The notes beneath the pieces were generated by a model, which was not told the origin of the DNA, did no database searches, and saw only the letters and a list, made by a program, of their open reading frames with translations. The position numbers were made by a program, and so were the translations under genes. Positions 7,052 through 16,796 of a stretch of DNA of 64,000 nucleotides are shown piece after piece (the first letter of the stretch is position 1; the number at the start of each line of letters is the position of its first letter). This DNA is from an uncultured Streptomyces sp. (GTDB lineage Bacteria; Actinomycetota; Actinomycetes; Streptomycetales; Streptomycetaceae), in contig NZ_CANLBS010000001.1 in assembly GCF_947488945.1 (NCBI RefSeq), positions 62,001-126,000 on the forward strand, given 5' to 3'.

Positions 7052-9898
7052 TCAATCACGCCCGGCCACCCGCAGCGACGCCCCCGCACCGGCCACCGCC
7101 ACCGCACCGTCCCGGTCCGTACGGAACACCTCCGCGCCCCCGGCGGTGAGCGCGGCGACCGTACGGGGCGCCGGGTGCCCGTACGTGTTGTCCGCGCCGC
7201 ACGAGATCACGGCCACGCGTGGCCGAACCTGCGCGAGCAACGCCGGATCCTGGAACGCGGAACCGTGGTGCGCCACTTTGAGCACGTCGACCGGGGGAAG
7301 GCCCGGATGGTCGCGGGCCAGCCCGCGCTGAGCGGGAGGTTCGAGATCCCCCATCAGCAACAACGTCAGCGCGCCCCGCGCCCGCACGAAGAGCGTGACG
7401 CTCGAATCGTTCGCCCCGGTGTCGGCAGGCGGCCCGCGCACTCCCCCGCGGGCCGCCCCGCCCGTTCTTTCCCCGGCCCACAGCACCTGCCACTCCACGG
7501 CCCCCGCCCGACGTCGTTCACCCGGTACCGCCGAACCCACGGGAACGCCCGCCTCCGCCGCCGTTCTGTGCACGAACGCGGCCTGATCGTGCGGCTCATG
7601 GAGCCCAGTCGTCTGAATCGCTCCGACGCTCCGGCCCCGCAGCACCCCGGACAGACCGCGCACGTGGTCGGCGTGGAAATGGGTGAGCAGCACCATCGGA
7701 ACACGGCTGATGCCGAGATCCCGCAGACAACCGTCGACCGCGTCGGGTTCCGGGCCGGCGTCGACGACCACACCGGCGCCTTCGCCCGCGGCCAGTACAA
7801 GCGCGTCCCCCTGCCCGACGTCGCACGCGGCGAACGCCCAGTCCGGCGGTGGCCATCCCGTCATGACCCGGGTCAGCGGCGCGGGTCTGAGCACCGCGAG
7901 CACCAGGGCGAGGGACGCGGCCACGCACATCCAGGGCCGACGGGCGATCAGCCGGGCGCAGCACACCACGACCACGGTGAGCAGCGCCAGCAGCATCGCC
8001 CCCGACCATCCTCCCGGCCAGCCGATCTGCGCCCCCGGGAGTCCCGCCCCGGTACGCGCCACGGCCGCGATCCAATCGACCGGCCAGGCCGCGATCCGTG
8101 CCAGCAGCTCCGCAGTCGGCGGGGAGACGGGAGCGAACGCGAGCGCCGCGAAGCCCAGTACCGTCGCCGGGGCCACGGCGAACTCCGCCAACAGGTTGCA
8201 CGGAATTCCCACCAGGCTGACCCGCGAGGCGAGCACCACGACGACGGGGGCGCACACCGCCTGGGCGGCTGCGGCCGCCGCGAGCACCTCCGCGAGCCGA
8301 CCCGGTACCGACCGTCGGCGCAGGCCCTCGCTCCACCGGGGAGCGAGCGTGAGGAGCGCCCCGGTGGCCAGCACGGAAAGCAGGAAGCCGTAGCTGCGGG
8401 CAAGCCAGGGGTCGTAGAGCACCAGCAGCAGCACTGCCGTGGCCAGCGCGGGGATCAACGATCTGCGCCGCCCGCTTCCGATGGCCAGGAGCGTGATCAG
8501 CCCGCAGGCGGCCGCCCGGAGCACGCTCGGCTCGGGCCGGCAGACGACGACGAAGGCCAGTGTGATCGCGCCGCCCAGCAACGCGGTCATCCGCAACGAG
8601 ATCCCCAGCCGGGGTGCGAGACCACCGCGCTCCGCGCGGGTGGCCCGGCCGGGCGGCCCGATCAGCAGGAAGAGCAGGATCGAGAGATTGGCTCCTGAGA
8701 CGGACAGAAGGTGCGTCAGGTCGGTCGCTTCGAAGGCGTCGTGCAGATCGGTCGGGACCCGTGCGGTGTCCCCGACCACCAGGCCGGGCAGCAGGGCGCG
8801 AGCGTCCCCGTCCAGCCCTTCGGTCGCACGGCGCAGTCCTTCGCGCAGGTCGCCGGCCACCCTCTGGATGCCCGTCGGGCCTCTGACGACCCGGGGCGGC
8901 GCTTCGCGCTCCACTCGGAGCAGCGCCGCGCTCCGTTCGCCGGGCTGCGCGGCGGGGGCGAGTCGGCCGGTCAGGCGCAGCCCCGTGGTCGGCAGCAGTC
9001 CCGTCCACCGGTCCGTCGCGGTTCCCGGCGAGACCATCAGCAGGACAGGGGTGCGCAGCCGGGTGATCGAGCCGTCCGCCGAGGTCAGGCGGGTCACCTC
9101 GGCATCGAAGAGCAGCAGGACAGGCGCGGACCGGCTGCCGTGCACCCGCGTCCTCGCCTGCCGCGGGTCCGACGTGACGGTCACCTCCACGTCGACGGTG
9201 GCGTGCGCCCGCGCCAGCGCAGGAACCGGGCCCCGCCGCACATCGGCACCGTGCAGTCCCGCGGACGCTGCCCCCGCCGCGGCGCACAACAGCACCGCGC
9301 TGACAGTCGTGACCGCCGACCATCCCGGCCCTCGCCGTCGGCCACGTCGAGAGGCGGCCGTTCCCGCCGTCCCCGACGCCGCTGCCGGGCCCCTCCGAGC
9401 CCGAGTCGCGCCGGCCGAAGAGTCCTGCGAGACGGCCCGGCCTCTGCCGCGCCGGACGAGGGTGAGCCCCACCACGGCCAATGCCACCAGCACCGTGGTC
9501 CCCACCGCCACGGCCTGCCCCGGCAGCACCAGCGCAAGGGCTGCGGCCCCCCAGGCCGCCAACGCCGGTGGGACGAGCCGCACATCTTTTCCCGCAGCCT
9601 CCGGGCCGGCGCCGGCCACCGATGCGCCGGCCACCGGTACGCCACCCGCAGGTGCGTCGCCCGCCGCCCCCCGAGCTCCCGGTGGGCTGCTCCCCGGCGT
9701 ATCGCCCCTTTGCACTCCGGTTCCTGATGTCCCGTCGGGTGTCCAGCTCTCCCCACCGCTTTTCGCTCCCCTCCTGCCTGCGGCCCCCACACCCACGGGC
9801 CCCGTACCCGCAGCCCCCGCACCCGCACCCGCACCCGCCGCAGGACCCGTCCGGGCCTCGCCGCCGGTCGCCGTACCGCCCGCCGCCATCGTCCTCAC
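7052..9898 (-). CDS. comEC: ComEC/Rec2-family DNA-uptake channel-like membrane protein
   Basis: A 948-residue polytopic membrane protein. The first 110 or so residues are low-complexity Gly/Ala/Pro. They are followed by hydrophobic segments (ALAAWGAAALALVLPGQAVAV, VVALAVVGLTL), the competence domain with LTHLLSVSGANLSILLFLLIGP, about ten membrane helices, and a C-terminal metallo-beta-lactamase-like domain with THFHADHVRG near residue 739 and VAHHGSAFQDP. In competent bacteria ComEC conducts single-stranded DNA across the membrane, and the MBL part may act as a nuclease. In Streptomyces a transport role is unproven. It sits 36 bp downstream of comEA, so they are likely co-transcribed. The start is uncertain because the low-complexity N-terminus offers several ATG/GTG codons. 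Confidence 0.9.
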   Translation of the reverse strand: MRTMAAGGTATGGEARTGPAAGAGAGAGAAGTGPVGVGAAGRRGAKSGGESWTPDGTSGTGVQRGDTPGSSPPGARGAAGDAPAGGVPVAGASVAGAGPEAAGKDVRLVPPALAAWGAAALALVLPGQAVAVGTTVLVALAVVGLTLVRRGRGRAVSQDSSAGATRARRGPAAASGTAGTAASRRGRRRGPGWSAVTTVSAVLLCAAAGAASAGLHGADVRRGPVPALARAHATVDVEVTVTSDPRQARTRVHGSRSAPVLLLFDAEVTRLTSADGSITRLRTPVLLMVSPGTATDRWTGLLPTTGLRLTGRLAPAAQPGERSAALLRVEREAPPRVVRGPTGIQRVAGDLREGLRRATEGLDGDARALLPGLVVGDTARVPTDLHDAFEATDLTHLLSVSGANLSILLFLLIGPPGRATRAERGGLAPRLGISLRMTALLGGAITLAFVVVCRPEPSVLRAAACGLITLLAIGSGRRRSLIPALATAVLLLVLYDPWLARSYGFLLSVLATGALLTLAPRWSEGLRRRSVPGRLAEVLAAAAAAQAVCAPVVVVLASRVSLVGIPCNLLAEFAVAPATVLGFAALAFAPVSPPTAELLARIAAWPVDWIAAVARTGAGLPGAQIGWPGGWSGAMLLALLTVVVVCCARLIARRPWMCVAASLALVLAVLRPAPLTRVMTGWPPPDWAFAACDVGQGDALVLAAGEGAGVVVDAGPEPDAVDGCLRDLGISRVPMVLLTHFHADHVRGLSGVLRGRSVGAIQTTGLHEPHDQAAFVHRTAAEAGVPVGSAVPGERRRAGAVEWQVLWAGERTGGAARGGVRGPPADTGANDSSVTLFVRARGALTLLLMGDLEPPAQRGLARDHPGLPPVDVLKVAHHGSAFQDPALLAQVRPRVAVISCGADNTYGHPAPRTVAALTAGGAEVFRTDRDGAVAVAGAGASLRVAGRD

Positions 9899-9934
9899 CG
9901 CCCTCCCCGGTTCCGTCGCCCACTCGTCCGCGTC

Positions 9935-10708
9935 TCACAGCCGCACCAGCGGTTCCAGGTCCGCGAACCGGCCTTCTCCGATGCCCTTGACCTCCCGCAG
10001 TTCGTCCACGGACCGGAACCCGCCCTGCTGCGTGCGGTAGTCGAGGATGTGCTGCGCCAGCACCGGGCCCACGCCCGGCAGGGCCTCCAATTGCGGACCC
10101 GTCGCCGCGTTGAGGCTCAGAGGGGCCCCGGCCGTACCTCCCCCGCCGTCGCCCGCCGATCCGTCGCCGCCGGATGCGCCTGGGGGCGCCGGAACCCCCG
10201 GCAGGCCCACCAGGACCTGTTCGCCGTCCAACAGCACCCGCGCCCGGTTGAGGCCGGTGAGATCCGCCCCCGAGGACGCCCCGCCGGCCGCGCGCAGCGC
10301 GTCCACGACTCTCGATCCGACGGGCAGGTGCTGGACACCTGGCCGCCGCACCTTGCCACTCACGTCGATCACGATCCGGCCCGGCACCGCGCTTTCCGCA
10401 GGCGGACCGGCAGGTGCACCGACAGGCGGCTCCGCCTTCTCACCGGCGCTGCCCGCGAGCTGGGCGGAGCCGACATCCGCCGCGACGCCCCGCACCACCT
10501 CCGGGGCCCCCACCGGTTGCGGCCCGGAGGACCAGAAGTGGGCACCCGCCAGCACGGTGAGGCCCGCCAGAACGACCGCCAGAGCTGCCAGGGCCTTCGG
10601 CTCCACGACGCAGCGCTGTGCGAGCCAGGCGGGGAGGCGTTCCAGCACCGCGAGCGGCACCGCCGGACGGCGCTCCTTGTGCCCGCCCGGCCCTCCGGCG
10701 GATCGCAT
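9935..10708 (-). CDS. comEA: ComEA-like helix-hairpin-helix DNA-binding protein
   Basis: A 257-residue protein with a short basic N-terminus, one membrane helix (ALAALAVVLAGLTVLAG, about residues 40-57), an SLBB domain (IVIDVSGKVRRPGVQHLPVG, about 110-168), a Gly/Ser linker, and a C-terminal pair of helix-hairpin-helix motifs (LEALPGVGPVLAQHI and LREVKGIGEGRFADL). ComEA binds incoming double-stranded DNA outside the membrane and passes it to ComEC. In this frame a TGA at 10745-10747 closes the reading frame just upstream, leaving ATG 10708 as the only good start. Many Streptomyces ComEA proteins have a longer disordered N-terminus, and a different minus frame upstream stays open for about 750 bp, so a frameshift is possible. 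Confidence 0.88.
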   Translation of the reverse strand: MRSAGGPGGHKERRPAVPLAVLERLPAWLAQRCVVEPKALAALAVVLAGLTVLAGAHFWSSGPQPVGAPEVVRGVAADVGSAQLAGSAGEKAEPPVGAPAGPPAESAVPGRIVIDVSGKVRRPGVQHLPVGSRVVDALRAAGGASSGADLTGLNRARVLLDGEQVLVGLPGVPAPPGASGGDGSAGDGGGGTAGAPLSLNAATGPQLEALPGVGPVLAQHILDYRTQQGGFRSVDELREVKGIGEGRFADLEPLVRL

Positions 10709-11630
10709 CCGGCCGCGTCGTCGGGCCGCACGGCGTCGAGAGCGTCACCGGCCGGACTCCCACCGCGCCGGGACGCCGCCGCTGCCCGGACCGCCCCGTC
10801 GGACCCGGCTACCGCGTGCTCCTCCGTCGGCAGTCGTCCGCCCCGAGGGCCACCCCGGCCGGCTTCCTCGACGCGGCTCGGGAAGGCGCCGCCCATGTGG
10901 CCTGAAATGAGGCCGAGGGCTTGCCCTGGATCCGGACTCGAGCCTGCTCGTGGGCCTTGTCCCGTTCCCGGGTCTAATCCTGTAGCCGGGCCTGTCCCCG
11001 GTCCCGGGCCTGCTCCCGGCCCTTCCGTCAACAGCTGGTGTGCCCGCAGCCGACCGGCTGCGGCGGCGTCCTCCCTGGCCCGTCCCGCCGGGCGGCGTCT
11101 CCCGTGGCGCCCCGGGCCCGCCCCTGCAGGGCCCTGCGGACGGCTGCCGGGGCCGTGACGTGCCCGGGAAGCGAACGGCCTCCGGGCCGGGCCCGGCCCG
11201 GAGGCAGGGACTGCCTCCGGAGGGCTCCCGTGGCCCGGCTGACGGACCGCTCCGGGAGCACCGACCGGCTGGGGCGACGACGGAGGAACCGCGCCTGGTA
11301 CATCGACGGGCCGGAACGGTGACGGAGAAGTCTGGCCGGGTGCTGCCATCGTCCGGGCCGACGACGGAGCCGCCGCACCGGCGACGGGCTGGGAAGAAAG
11401 CCGACCGACGCCCATGGGCGCGGCCGGACGGAACGCGGATTCGAGTGATCGGTACGTCATGCCTCAGGACGTTAGACACATCTCGCGGAACCCACCGAGA
11501 GCCCTCAATTTCGGTGAATAACCCAGCAGTTGTGGATAACCACGTCACCCTGAAGAGGGACCGGACCCTGTGCCCGTTGGAGCCCTATGCGTCCTTGCCC
11601 ACGGCACGGCCGCGACCGTCCCGGACCGCC
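10709..11630. other. 920-bp gap upstream of comEA, possibly containing its lost N-terminal coding region
   Basis: No independent gene is recognised. On the minus strand the frame starting at ATG 11460 (MTYRSLESAFRPAAPMG) stays open through the gap and overlaps comEA in another frame. Its product is Pro/Gly/Ala/Arg-rich and of only moderate third-position GC. It could be a frameshifted N-terminal extension of ComEA or simply stop-poor GC-rich DNA. The last 120 bp (about 11510-11630) are more AT-rich and lie beyond the degV stop codon. Confidence 0.5.
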
Positions 11631-12476
11631 TCAGCGCGGTGAGACCACTGCCCCCAGCAACCCTGGTCCGGTGTGGGCGCCGATCACCGCCCCCACCTCA
11701 CTCACGTGCAGTTCGGCCAGCCCCGGCAGCCGGGCCCGCAACCGTTCGGCCAGTGCGTCGGCCCGGTCCGGCGCGGCGAGATGGTGCACCGCGATGTCCA
11801 CCGGGGCGTCCCCCGCGCACTCGGCCACGATCTCTTCGAGACGGGCGATGGCCTTCGAGGCCGTTCGCACCTTCTCCAGCATCTCGATGCGCCCCTCCGA
11901 CAGCCGGAGCAGCGGTTTCACCGCCAGGGCGGACCCGAGGAGCGCCTGGGCCGCGCCGATGCGACCGCCCCGGCGCAGATAGTCGAGCGTGTCGACGTAG
12001 AAGAACGTGGAGGTGGCTTCCGCGCGGGCTTGCGCCGCGGCGACGGCGTCCTCGGCGGTTCCGCCCGCCTCTGCCGCCTCGGCCGCGGACAGCGCGCAGA
12101 AGCCCAGGGCCATGGCCACCATGCCGGTGTCGACGACGCTCACCGGCACCGGAGCCTCCTTGGCGGCGCGCACCGCGCCGTCATAGGTGCCGGAGATCTC
12201 CGAGGAGAGGTGGAGCGAGACGATCGCGTCCGCCCCCGCGTCCACCGCTGCCCGGTACGTCGCCGCGAACGTCTCCGGGCTCGGCATCGACGTGGTGACG
12301 GAGTGGCGTTTCTGCAGCGCCAGCGCCAGCGAACGGGCCGACGCCTCAGTACCGTCCTCCAGGGCCTGGCTCCCCAGGACGACGGTCAGGGGAACAGCCG
12401 TGATGCCGTGCCGTTCCATCGCCTGGGGCGGCAGGTAGGCCGTGGAATCGGTGACGATCGCGACATGGCGGGACAT
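11631..12476 (-). CDS. degV: DegV-family fatty-acid-binding protein
   Basis: A 281-residue protein with the DegV signature: MSRHVAIVTDSTAYLP at the start, HSVTTSMPSPETFAATY, the lipid-pocket sequence DAIVSLHLSSEISGTYDGA, VVDTGMVAMALGF and TLDYLRRGGRIGAAQALLGSALAVKPLL. DegV proteins bind one fatty acid in a cleft between two domains; in Gram-positive bacteria (FakB) they present it to the FakA kinase for phosphorylation. No FakA-like gene is adjacent. The length is standard and the start is fixed by the conserved VAIVTDST beginning. It is read in the same direction as comEA and comEC but separated from them by 920 bp. Confidence 0.93.
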   Translation of the reverse strand: MSRHVAIVTDSTAYLPPQAMERHGITAVPLTVVLGSQALEDGTEASARSLALALQKRHSVTTSMPSPETFAATYRAAVDAGADAIVSLHLSSEISGTYDGAVRAAKEAPVPVSVVDTGMVAMALGFCALSAAEAAEAGGTAEDAVAAAQARAEATSTFFYVDTLDYLRRGGRIGAAQALLGSALAVKPLLRLSEGRIEMLEKVRTASKAIARLEEIVAECAGDAPVDIAVHHLAAPDRADALAERLRARLPGLAELHVSEVGAVIGAHTGPGLLGAVVSPR

Positions 12477-12668
12477 GAGCCGGAGGTTACCCGTAGCCGC
12501 CTGGACGCCGCAGCCCGGCCCCGGTCCGCCGCTCGCCGGTTCGCCGCCCGGATCAGAGCCCGGCGCCTGCGGGCGTCGCGCCCGCGCCGTGCATGCCCGT
12601 CAACGGACAGCCATGCCCGCCGAGGGTAAGACCCCCGGGCCGTCCGAGGGTACGGCCCCCGGGGGAAC

Positions 12669-13433
12669 TCAGTTGGTCGCCTCCGGCTTCGCCGACTTCT
12701 GCCACGGATAGGTCGGGCGCGCCCCGGGGTCCGCGGCCGTGATCGACTGCTGCTGAGGCGGCTCTTCCTCGGTGGGGCCCGCCCACGACTGGGCGGGGGC
12801 GGCATCGGACGAGTCCGGCCAGGAACCGTGCGGTCCGGACCCGCCGGGTCCGTCCGCCTCCCGGCCTCCCGGTCGCTCCTGCGGCTGCTCGACCGTCCAG
12901 TGGCGCAGTGCGCCCGCCTCCACGTCGATCTGGGCGTTGAGTGCGTCGAAGTCCTCGTCCGCGAACTGGCGGGCGCGGTCCCGGGCCGCCCACCGCAGGG
13001 ACTCGGCCGAGTGTGTGATCCGCTCGGTGCGCTCCCGCAGACGCGGCATCAACGACGCCACCGTGGCCCGGTCCGGTTCGCGTTCGAGCCGCCTCAGTTC
13101 GTCGTCCAGCTCGCGTCCGTGCGCGCTGAGACGCTCGAAGAGGCCGAGGGACTCGGAGAGCGAGGCGTCCTCCGCCGCGCCTGCCCGCAGCGCCTCCTGG
13201 GTGGCCCGCATGGAGGTGCGCAGTGACAGGCGGAGCTGGGCCAGCTCACCCACCACGCCCGGCTGACCGAGGCTCTTCGCGCGGAGCGTGGTGTCCTCCA
13301 CCGAGCGGCGGGCCTGGGTGATCGTCCTGTCGACGCCCCGCTTGGCGGCCTTGACGGCTTTGACTCCGGCGTAGACGCCCAGCGCCACGAAGGCGACGAA
13401 GAGGAGTGTCAGGATCAACAGCACGGTCTCCAT
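12669..13433 (-). CDS. Membrane-anchored helical protein of unknown function
   Basis: A 254-residue protein. It has one N-terminal membrane helix (METVLLILTLLFVAFVALGVYAG), then a long charged helical region (residues about 30-175) rich in Arg, Glu and Leu with heptad-like spacing such as LSESLGLFERLSAHGRELDDELRRLE, suggesting a cytosolic coiled coil. A disordered Pro/Gly/Gln-rich tail follows. ATG 13433 follows GAGGGGCG at a good distance. I do not recognise a family with a known function; similar proteins occur beside leuS in other streptomycetes as far as I recall. A role at the membrane or divisome is possible but only a guess. Confidence 0.8.
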   Translation of the reverse strand: METVLLILTLLFVAFVALGVYAGVKAVKAAKRGVDRTITQARRSVEDTTLRAKSLGQPGVVGELAQLRLSLRTSMRATQEALRAGAAEDASLSESLGLFERLSAHGRELDDELRRLEREPDRATVASLMPRLRERTERITHSAESLRWAARDRARQFADEDFDALNAQIDVEAGALRHWTVEQPQERPGGREADGPGGSGPHGSWPDSSDAAPAQSWAGPTEEEPPQQQSITAADPGARPTYPWQKSAKPEATN

Positions 13434-13557
13434 GAACGCCCCTCGGCAGTCGATCGGGTCGGTACGACGCGCGGCCACCGGTGGCCGCCGCCTCTCCACC
13501 GTAAACGCAACGGGCAGGCCAGGGGTTCCATCGGAACCCCCAACCTGCCCGTAGGGG

Positions 13558-13592
13558 AAAACCCGGGACCCTCCGCACGGCGGAGGCGCCCT
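13558..13592 (-). terminator. Intrinsic terminator after leuS
   Basis: On the minus strand the hairpin CCTCCGC-CGT-GCGGAGG with a flanking GGG/CCC extension is followed by GGGTTTTCCCC, immediately downstream of the leuS stop codon. Confidence 0.7.
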
Positions 13593-13599
13593 GTGTGTG

Positions 13600-16467
13600 T
13601 CAGGCGGGAACGATGTTGACCAGCTTCGGTGCGCGCACGATCACCTTGCGGATGGCCGCGCCGTCCAGGGCCGCCACGACATTCTCGTCGGCCAGCGCCA
13701 GCGCTTCCAGTTCCTCGTCGGAGATAGCCGGGGAGATCTCCAGGCGGGCCCTGACCTTGCCCTTGACCTGCACCACGCAGGTCACGGTCTCGTCCACGAC
13801 GTACGCCGGGTCGGCGACCGGGAAGTCCTGGTGGACGACCGAGTCCTGGTGGCCCAGGCGACGCCACAGCTCCTCCGCGATGTGCGGGGCCAGCGGCGCG
13901 ACCAGCAGCACCAGCCGCTCGGCAACGGACCGGGCGACGGGGGCGTTGGCCTTCGTCAGGTGGTTGTTCAGCTCGGTCACCTTGGCGATGGCGGTGTTGA
14001 AACGCATCCCGGCCATGTCCTGGGCGACCCCGTCGATGGCCTTGTGCAGGGCGCGCAGCGTGTCCTCGTCGGGCTCGGCGTCGACGACGGTGACCTCGCC
14101 GGTCTCCTCGTCGACCACGTTGCGCCACAGCCGCTGCAGCAGGCGGTACTGGCCGACCACGGCACGGGTGTCCCAGGGACGCGACACGTCCAGCGGGCCC
14201 ATGGCCATCTCGTACAGCCGCAGGGTGTCCGCGCCGTACTCGGCGCAGATCTCGTCCGGGGTGACGGCGTTCTTCAGGGACTTGCCCATCTTGCCCAGGA
14301 CGCGGCTGACCTTCTCACCCTCGTAGTAGTACGCCCCGTCCCGCTCCTCGACCTCTGCGGCCGGGACCGGGATACCCCGGCCGTCGCGGTAGACGAAGGC
14401 CTGGATCATGCCCTGGTTGTACAGCTTGTGGAACGGCTCGACCGAGGAGATGTGCCCCAGGTCGTGCAGCACCTTCGACCAGAAGCGGGCGTACAGCAGG
14501 TGCAGCACCGCGTGTTCGGCGCCGCCGACGTACAGGTCGACGCCGCCCAGTGGCTGGCCCTCGCGGGGGCCCATCCAGTACTGCTCGATCGACGGGTCGA
14601 CCAGTTCGCGCTCGTTGTTCGGGTCCAGGTAGCGCAGCTCGTACCAGCAGGACCCGGCCCAGTTCGGCATGGTGTTGGTCTCGCGCCGGTACTTCTTCGG
14701 CCCGTCGCCCAGGTCCAGCGTGACGTTCACCCAGTCCGCGTTCCGGGACAGCGGGGTCTCCGGCTGGGTGTTCGCGTCGTCCGGGTCGAAGGTGCGCGGC
14801 GAGTAGTCGTCGACTTCCGGCAGCTCCAGGGGCAGCATCGACTCGGGCAGCGGGTGGGCGACGCCCTCCTCGTCGTAGACGATCGGGAAGGGTTCGCCCC
14901 AGTAGCGCTGGCGGCTGAACAGCCAGTCGCGCAGACGGAAGTTGACCGTGCTCTCACCGACGCCGTGCGTCTCCAGCCAGGCCGTGACCCGGGTCTTGGC
15001 CTCGGCGACGCCCAGGCCGTCCAGGGAGATCCGGTCGTTGGCGGAGTTGACCAGCTTCGCGTCGTACGACGCGAAGGCGCTGTCCCAGGTCGAGGGGTCG
15101 GTGCCGCGGTCGTCGGACGGCTGCACGACGCAGCGCATCGGCAGCTCGAAGGCGCGCGCGAAAGCGAAGTCGCGGGGGTCGTGCGCGGGCACGGCCATGA
15201 TCGCGCCGGTGCCGTAGCCCACCAGGACGTAGTCCGCGATGAAGACCGGCACCTGCTCGCCGCTGACCGGGTTGGTCGCGTACGCACCGGTGAAGACGCC
15301 CGTCTTGTCCTTGGCCTCGACCTGGCGCTCGACGTCCGACTTCGCGGCGGCCTGCTTGCGGTAGGCGGTGACGGCCTCGGCCGGGGTGGCGTGGCCGCCG
15401 GTCCAGACGGGGTGCGTGCCCTCGGGCCAGGCGGCCGGAATGATCCGCTCCACCAGCTCGTGCTCCGGGGCCAGCACCATGTAAGTCGCGCCGAACAGCG
15501 TGTCCTGGCGGGTGGTGAAGACGGTGATGTCGCCGGCTCCGTCGACGGGGAAGTCGACCCGGGCGCCCTCGGAGCGGCCGATCCAGTTCCGCTGCTGCAG
15601 CTTGATGGCCTCCGGCCAGTCCAGCGCGTCCAGGTCGTTCAGCAGGCGGTCGGCGTAGGCGGTGATCCGCATGTTCCACTGGCGCAGCTTGGCCTTGAAG
15701 ACCGGGAAGTTGCCGCGCTCGGAACGGCCGTCGGCGGTGACTTCCTCGTTGGCCAGCACGGTGCCCAGGCCCGGGGCCCAGTTGACGGGCGCGTCGGAGG
15801 CGTAGGCCAGCCGGTACTCGCTCAGCAGGTCGGCACGCTCGACGGCGGTCAGCCCGCTCCACGCACGGCCGTCGGGGGTCGGCCGCTCACCGCTCTCGAA
15901 CTGGGCCACCAGCTCGGCGATCGGGCGGGCCCGGTCGGCGTCGGTGTCGTACCAGGAGTTGAAGATCTGCAGGAAGATCCACTGGGTCCACTTGTAGTAG
16001 TCGGCCTCGATCGTCGCGAACGAACGCCGCTTGTCGTGTCCCAGTCCCAGCCGCCGCAGCTGGACCCGCATGTTCTCCATGTTGGCTTCGGTGGAGGCGC
16101 GCGGGTGGGTGCCGGTCTGCACGGCGTACTGCTCGGCGGGCAGGCCGAACGCGTCGAAGCCCAGGGTGTGCAGGACGTTGTGACCGCTCATGCGCTGGTG
16201 GCGGGCGTAGACGTCGGTGGCGATGTAGCCCAGCGGGTGCCCCACGTGCAGCCCCGCGCCCGAGGGGTACGGGAACATGTCCATGATGAATTTCTTCGGC
16301 TTGGCCGCCAGCTCGGCGTCGCCCGCCAGGTCCCCGCCGGGGTTCGGCGCCTCGTAGGTCCCCTCGGCGTCCCAGAAGTCCTGCCAGCGTGCCTCGATGT
16401 CGGCGGCCATGGCCGCCGTGTAGCGGTGCGGCGCAGCCGTCTCGGCTGCGGAATTCGTCTCGCTCAT
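13600..16467 (-). CDS. leuS: Leucyl-tRNA synthetase
   Basis: A 955-residue class I aminoacyl-tRNA synthetase that charges tRNA-Leu in the cytosol. The HIGH-type motif is HVGH at residues 74-77 inside [15 protein letters not shown]. The KMSKS-type motif appears as KMGKS near residue 726. The CP1 editing domain and the C-terminal anticodon-binding domain are present, so the protein is full length. ATG 16467 ([16 protein letters not shown]) is chosen because it matches the usual streptomycete start and is followed directly by conserved sequence; a nine-codon longer form from 16494 is possible. Upstream lies a leucine-rich leader peptide and a terminator, so expression probably rises when charged tRNA-Leu is short. 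Confidence 0.97.
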   Translation of the reverse strand: MSETNSAAETAAPHRYTAAMAADIEARWQDFWDAEGTYEAPNPGGDLAGDAELAAKPKKFIMDMFPYPSGAGLHVGHPLGYIATDVYARHQRMSGHNVLHTLGFDAFGLPAEQYAVQTGTHPRASTEANMENMRVQLRRLGLGHDKRRSFATIEADYYKWTQWIFLQIFNSWYDTDADRARPIAELVAQFESGERPTPDGRAWSGLTAVERADLLSEYRLAYASDAPVNWAPGLGTVLANEEVTADGRSERGNFPVFKAKLRQWNMRITAYADRLLNDLDALDWPEAIKLQQRNWIGRSEGARVDFPVDGAGDITVFTTRQDTLFGATYMVLAPEHELVERIIPAAWPEGTHPVWTGGHATPAEAVTAYRKQAAAKSDVERQVEAKDKTGVFTGAYATNPVSGEQVPVFIADYVLVGYGTGAIMAVPAHDPRDFAFARAFELPMRCVVQPSDDRGTDPSTWDSAFASYDAKLVNSANDRISLDGLGVAEAKTRVTAWLETHGVGESTVNFRLRDWLFSRQRYWGEPFPIVYDEEGVAHPLPESMLPLELPEVDDYSPRTFDPDDANTQPETPLSRNADWVNVTLDLGDGPKKYRRETNTMPNWAGSCWYELRYLDPNNERELVDPSIEQYWMGPREGQPLGGVDLYVGGAEHAVLHLLYARFWSKVLHDLGHISSVEPFHKLYNQGMIQAFVYRDGRGIPVPAAEVEERDGAYYYEGEKVSRVLGKMGKSLKNAVTPDEICAEYGADTLRLYEMAMGPLDVSRPWDTRAVVGQYRLLQRLWRNVVDEETGEVTVVDAEPDEDTLRALHKAIDGVAQDMAGMRFNTAIAKVTELNNHLTKANAPVARSVAERLVLLVAPLAPHIAEELWRRLGHQDSVVHQDFPVADPAYVVDETVTCVVQVKGKVRARLEISPAISDEELEALALADENVVAALDGAAIRKVIVRAPKLVNIVPA

Positions 16468-16532
16468 GATCCTCAAAGCTCCATCGATCGTCATCTGCCG
16501 GCGCCCACGGTCAAGGACACGCGTCTACGGAA

Positions 16533-16643
16533 ACGAAAAATCCCCTCGCACAGGAGGGGAAGCCGCGCCGGTTCCGACCAGGCCGTCTCACCGGTCGGGA
16601 GTGATCAGCGCGGCTCGCTAAGCAGAAGGCGTACGGCACGCAT
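16533..16643 (-). promoter_or_regulatory. Leucine attenuator of leuS
   Basis: The leuS leader contains, in order on the minus strand, a 12-codon reading frame with three consecutive Leu codons (16605-16643), a nested hairpin (16608-16615 pairing with 16561-16568, with an inner CCGACC/GGTCGG stem), and an intrinsic terminator (16541-16547 pairing with 16554-16560, followed by TTTTT). This is the arrangement of classical transcription attenuation. The Leu codons are CTT-CTG-CTT, and CTT is rare in this GC-rich genome, which would heighten sensitivity. I could not identify the antiterminator pairing with certainty. Confidence 0.8.
16605..16643 (-). CDS. leuS leader peptide MRAVRLLLSEPR
   Basis: A 12-residue peptide with three adjacent Leu residues (codons 6-8). 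ATG 16641-16643 lies exactly six bases after a TACCCT -10-like hexamer (16650-16655), so transcription would begin at the A of the ATG, giving a leaderless mRNA. No Shine-Dalgarno sequence is present, in keeping with that. The stop codon overlaps the beginning of the nested hairpin. It is far too short for ordinary gene finding and is inferred from the surrounding attenuator layout. Confidence 0.78.
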   Translation of the reverse strand: MRAVRLLLSEPR

Positions 16644-16649
16644 GGCGTC

Positions 16650-16655
16650 AGGGTA
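16650..16655 (-). promoter_or_regulatory. Probable -10 box of the leuS leader transcript
   Basis: TACCCT followed by six bases and then the ATG of the leader peptide. The spacing places the transcription start on the first base of the ATG. No good -35 match was seen, which is common for streptomycete promoters. Confidence 0.55.
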
Positions 16656-16756
16656 CCGCACCGGCCGGGACCCTTCCGGAGTGTGACCGCCTCGTGGACA
16701 GCTCCGCCCGGGCGCCGAGCCTGGCATCCGGCCCCTCGGCACACCCCGCCACGACG

Positions 16757-16790
16757 AAAAGCGGGCCATCCGTCCGGATGACCCGCTTTT
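16757..16790. terminator. Terminator downstream of the first tRNA-Ala
   Basis: AAAAGCGGG(T/C)CATCCG pairs with its complement around a three-base loop and ends in CTTTT on both strands. It directly follows the 3' end of the tRNA gene on the minus strand and separates it from the leuS promoter. Confidence 0.9.
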
Positions 16791-16796
16791 CCACCG

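Noticed and set aside
13597..16686. Long plus-strand open frame antisense to leuS
   Set aside because: It mirrors the codon pattern of leuS; high-GC genes leave stop-free frames on the opposite strand. No ribosome-binding site or recognisable domain.
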